From SZUA-320 sp963707875 (GTDB lineage: Bacteria; Gemmatimonadota; Gemmatimonadetes; Gemmatimonadales; GWC2-71-9): a DNA stretch of 64,000 nt. This document shows, one piece after another, positions 62,628 through 64,000 of the stretch (its first letter is position 1; the number at the start of each line of letters is the position of its first letter). The notes under the pieces are model-generated. The model saw only the letters and a program-made list of their open reading frames with translations. It was not told the DNA's origin and ran no database searches. A program made the position numbers and the translations under genes. The stretch covers positions 372,001 to 436,000 of the forward strand of contig CAVPRU010000014.1 of the NCBI GenBank assembly GCA_963707875.1, in the 5' to 3' direction.

Positions 62628-63247
62628 CGGCTGTTGCCCACCACAGGATTGCGAAGGAGCCCCACCCCGGGAATCTCCACCTCTACGACGTCCCCGGGCA
62701 CCAGCGGACCCACACCGGCCGGGGTGCCGGTGAGGACCAGATCCCCGGGTAGCAGGGTCATCACCCCGCTGATGAAGGATAGAAGGGTCGGAATCCCGAA
62801 GTGCATGTCGCTCGCCAGGGCCTCCTGTCGCACTTCGCCGTTGACCCGCCCGATCACGCTGAGGCTCGCCCAGTCCAGCCCAGATACCACCTGCGGCCCC
62901 ACGGGGCAAAAAGTATCAAACCCCTTGGCCCGCCCCCACTGCCCGTCGGTCCGCTGAAAGTCGCGGGCCGTCACGTCGTTGGCACAGACGAACCCACCAA
63001 TCGCGGCCCGGGCCTGGTCCGCATCCGCCCGGTGGAGCTGTTGACCGATCACCACCCCGATTTCCGCCTCGTGCTCCACCTGGGCGGACTCCGGCGGGAG
63101 CACGATCGGCTCATCGGGGCCGATCAGGGCGCTGGGCGGCTTGAGAAAGAGCATCGGAGCCGCTGGCAGCTCATGGCCCATCTCCCGGGCGTGCGCCCGG
63201 TAGTTCCGGCCCACACAGATGATCTTGCTCGGCGCCACCACCATCAT
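62624..63247 (-). CDS. Fumarylacetoacetate hydrolase family protein
   Basis: 207 residues. CVGRNYRAHAREMG, LFLKPPSALIGPDEPIVLPP, the metal-binding EHEAEIGVVIG (Glu/Glu), NDVTARDFQ and LLPGDLVLTGTPAGVGPL are typical of the single-domain FAH/2-hydroxyhepta-2,4-diene-dioate isomerase family, e.g. acylpyruvase. The substrate cannot be told. It overlaps neighbours on both sides. Confidence 0.9.
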   Translation of the reverse strand: MMVVAPSKIICVGRNYRAHAREMGHELPAAPMLFLKPPSALIGPDEPIVLPPESAQVEHEAEIGVVIGQQLHRADADQARAAIGGFVCANDVTARDFQRTDGQWGRAKGFDTFCPVGPQVVSGLDWASLSVIGRVNGEVRQEALASDMHFGIPTLLSFISGVMTLLPGDLVLTGTPAGVGPLVPGDVVEVEIPGVGLLRNPVVGNSR

Positions 63248-64000
63248 ACCTCGGCTCCAATCCCGAAACGGGCAAAGAAGTCCTCACACTTGGTCCGGAC
63301 CTCGGCCCACGAACCGATTACCCGGTCGGCCGGCGGAAGGCTGTCGAGCAGCATCGGGCCGTAGCGCTTGAGCGCGGCCCGGCGGTCGAGCAGGATCACC
63401 ACCCCCACGTCCTGGCTGCTCCGGATCAGCCGGCCGAATCCCTGCTTGAGCTTGAGCGCCGCCTGGGGGAGGAGGTACGACCAGAAACCATCCTCGCCGG
63501 CCTCGGCGATCCGCTCCAGCCGAGCCGCGGTCAGCGGTTCGGAGGGCACCTTGAAAGGTAGCTTGCAGATGACCAGGACCCGCAGCGCCCGGCCCGGCAC
63601 GTCGACCCCTTCCCAGAACGAATCCGTCCCGAGCAGGATGGCCCGACCACTCTCCCGGAATCGCTGGAGCAGATGATCCCGGGGGGCTTCCCCCTGGATC
63701 AACAGCGGCCACCGTTCACCCAACCCGGCCCGCAGGGCCGAGGCCAGCCGCCTCAACTGGCGATGACTGGTGAACAGGACGAACATCCCCCCATCGCTGG
63801 CGTGCGCCAGTTCTTCCACCACTTGGGCCGTGGCCTGGTCATGTCCCAACTCGTCCTCCCGGGGATCGGGAATGTCGATCGGGACGGCGAAGAGGCACTG
63901 GCGGCCGTAGTCGAAAGGCGAGGGCAGAATCTCCCGGATTGAGACCAGGTTGGGTTCCAGCGTGAGGCCGGTCCGGGTCTCCAGGAACGAGAAGTCCCCA
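63244..64000 (-). CDS. DinG-type ATP-dependent helicase, C-terminal part (5' end beyond window)
   Basis: Partial: about 251 residues, reading from the window edge (GDFSFLETRTGLTLEP) to the stop at 63244. SPFDYGRQCLFAVPIDIPDP, FVLFTSHRQLRRLA, LLGTDSFWEGVDVPG and LKQGFGRLIRSSQDVGVVILLDRR correspond to helicase motifs IV-VI of the DinG/XPD-like family. The Walker A, Walker B and any FeS Cys are upstream and not visible. It is the first gene of a run with FAH and the aminotransferase. Confidence 0.88.
   Translation of the reverse strand, partial: GDFSFLETRTGLTLEPNLVSIREILPSPFDYGRQCLFAVPIDIPDPREDELGHDQATAQVVEELAHASDGGMFVLFTSHRQLRRLASALRAGLGERWPLLIQGEAPRDHLLQRFRESGRAILLGTDSFWEGVDVPGRALRVLVICKLPFKVPSEPLTAARLERIAEAGEDGFWSYLLPQAALKLKQGFGRLIRSSQDVGVVILLDRRAALKRYGPMLLDSLPPADRVIGSWAEVRTKCEDFFARFGIGAEV

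Noticed and set aside
1..64000. CRISPR arrays, insertion sequences, transposases, phage genes or an integrase
   Set aside because: None seen on either strand: no regularly spaced repeats and no recombinase or transposase motifs.

Overview
The window is a GC-rich bacterial chromosome segment. Its gene content suggests a member of Gemmatimonadota or a close relative: a long BNR/sortilin-type secreted protein, a SARP regulator fused to a PD40-type beta-propeller, a DUF2723 protein, a Minf_1886-family protein and an archease-RtcB pair. This assignment is inferred from gene content and base composition, not from a marker search. The three tRNA genes (Met-CAT, Ser-TGA, Ser-GCT) carry no encoded CCA.

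Region 1 (1-7.7 kb, all genes on the minus strand) is accessory DNA. It starts with a cut alpha/beta hydrolase and an erythromycin-esterase-family protein. It then holds what I read as a gene-cassette array with no integrase in view: five short palindromic sites with attC architecture (inverted RYYYAAC/GTTRRRY-like cores, imperfect hairpins, extrahelical bases) separate single genes. The cassettes carry a subclass B3 metallo-beta-lactamase-like protein, a secreted protein of unknown function, an SRPBCC protein, a frameshifted methyltransferase and a small membrane protein. A further small secreted protein lies just past the last recognisable site. For three cassettes the first bases match the complement of the 5' core of their own attC exactly, and for the other two approximately, as integron cassette circularisation predicts.

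Region 2 (7.7-17.8 kb) has a helical protein of unknown function, a 660-bp purine-rich non-coding stretch with a strong bulged hairpin, tRNA-Met, a BNR-repeat secreted protein and a 1341-residue membrane-anchored SARP/STAND/propeller regulator, divergent from a secreted protein. The tRNA-Met and BNR genes share the core promoter TTGACC-N17-TAGGAT.

Region 3 (17.8-31.9 kb, minus strand) is one tightly packed run, mostly with ATGA/GTGA stop-start overlaps: a 45-residue membrane peptide, thrS, thiolase, bioY, a CPBP protease, hydroxyacyl-CoA dehydrogenase, a Leu/Glu-type dehydrogenase, rpiB, glyA, two small genes, nnrE-nnrD, thiL, plsC, eno and an ftsB-like gene. A terminator-like hairpin lies in its leader.

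Region 4 (31.9-47.1 kb, mainly plus strand) holds a BON-like gene and valS, both broken by single-base indels, then a lipoprotein, selA, a GmhB-type phosphatase, purN, purH, a DUF2723 membrane protein (one frameshift), DUF302, archease and rtcB. An apparently undescribed structured RNA followed by an intrinsic terminator comes directly after rtcB, then a helix-hairpin-helix protein.

Region 5 (47.1-64 kb) holds stress proteins (UspA, CBS), tRNA-Ser, a zincin lipoprotein, a complete YbhGFSR-like ABC exporter with TolC and TetR genes, an OmpR/HK two-component pair (HK frameshifted), a second tRNA-Ser, gltX, a minus-strand run of a TonB-like protein, an aminotransferase and an FAH-family protein, and the 3' part of a DinG-type helicase cut by the window end.

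Eleven single-base frame breaks in five genes, seven of them in valS and all in the same direction, look more like consensus errors than biology and should be checked against reads.
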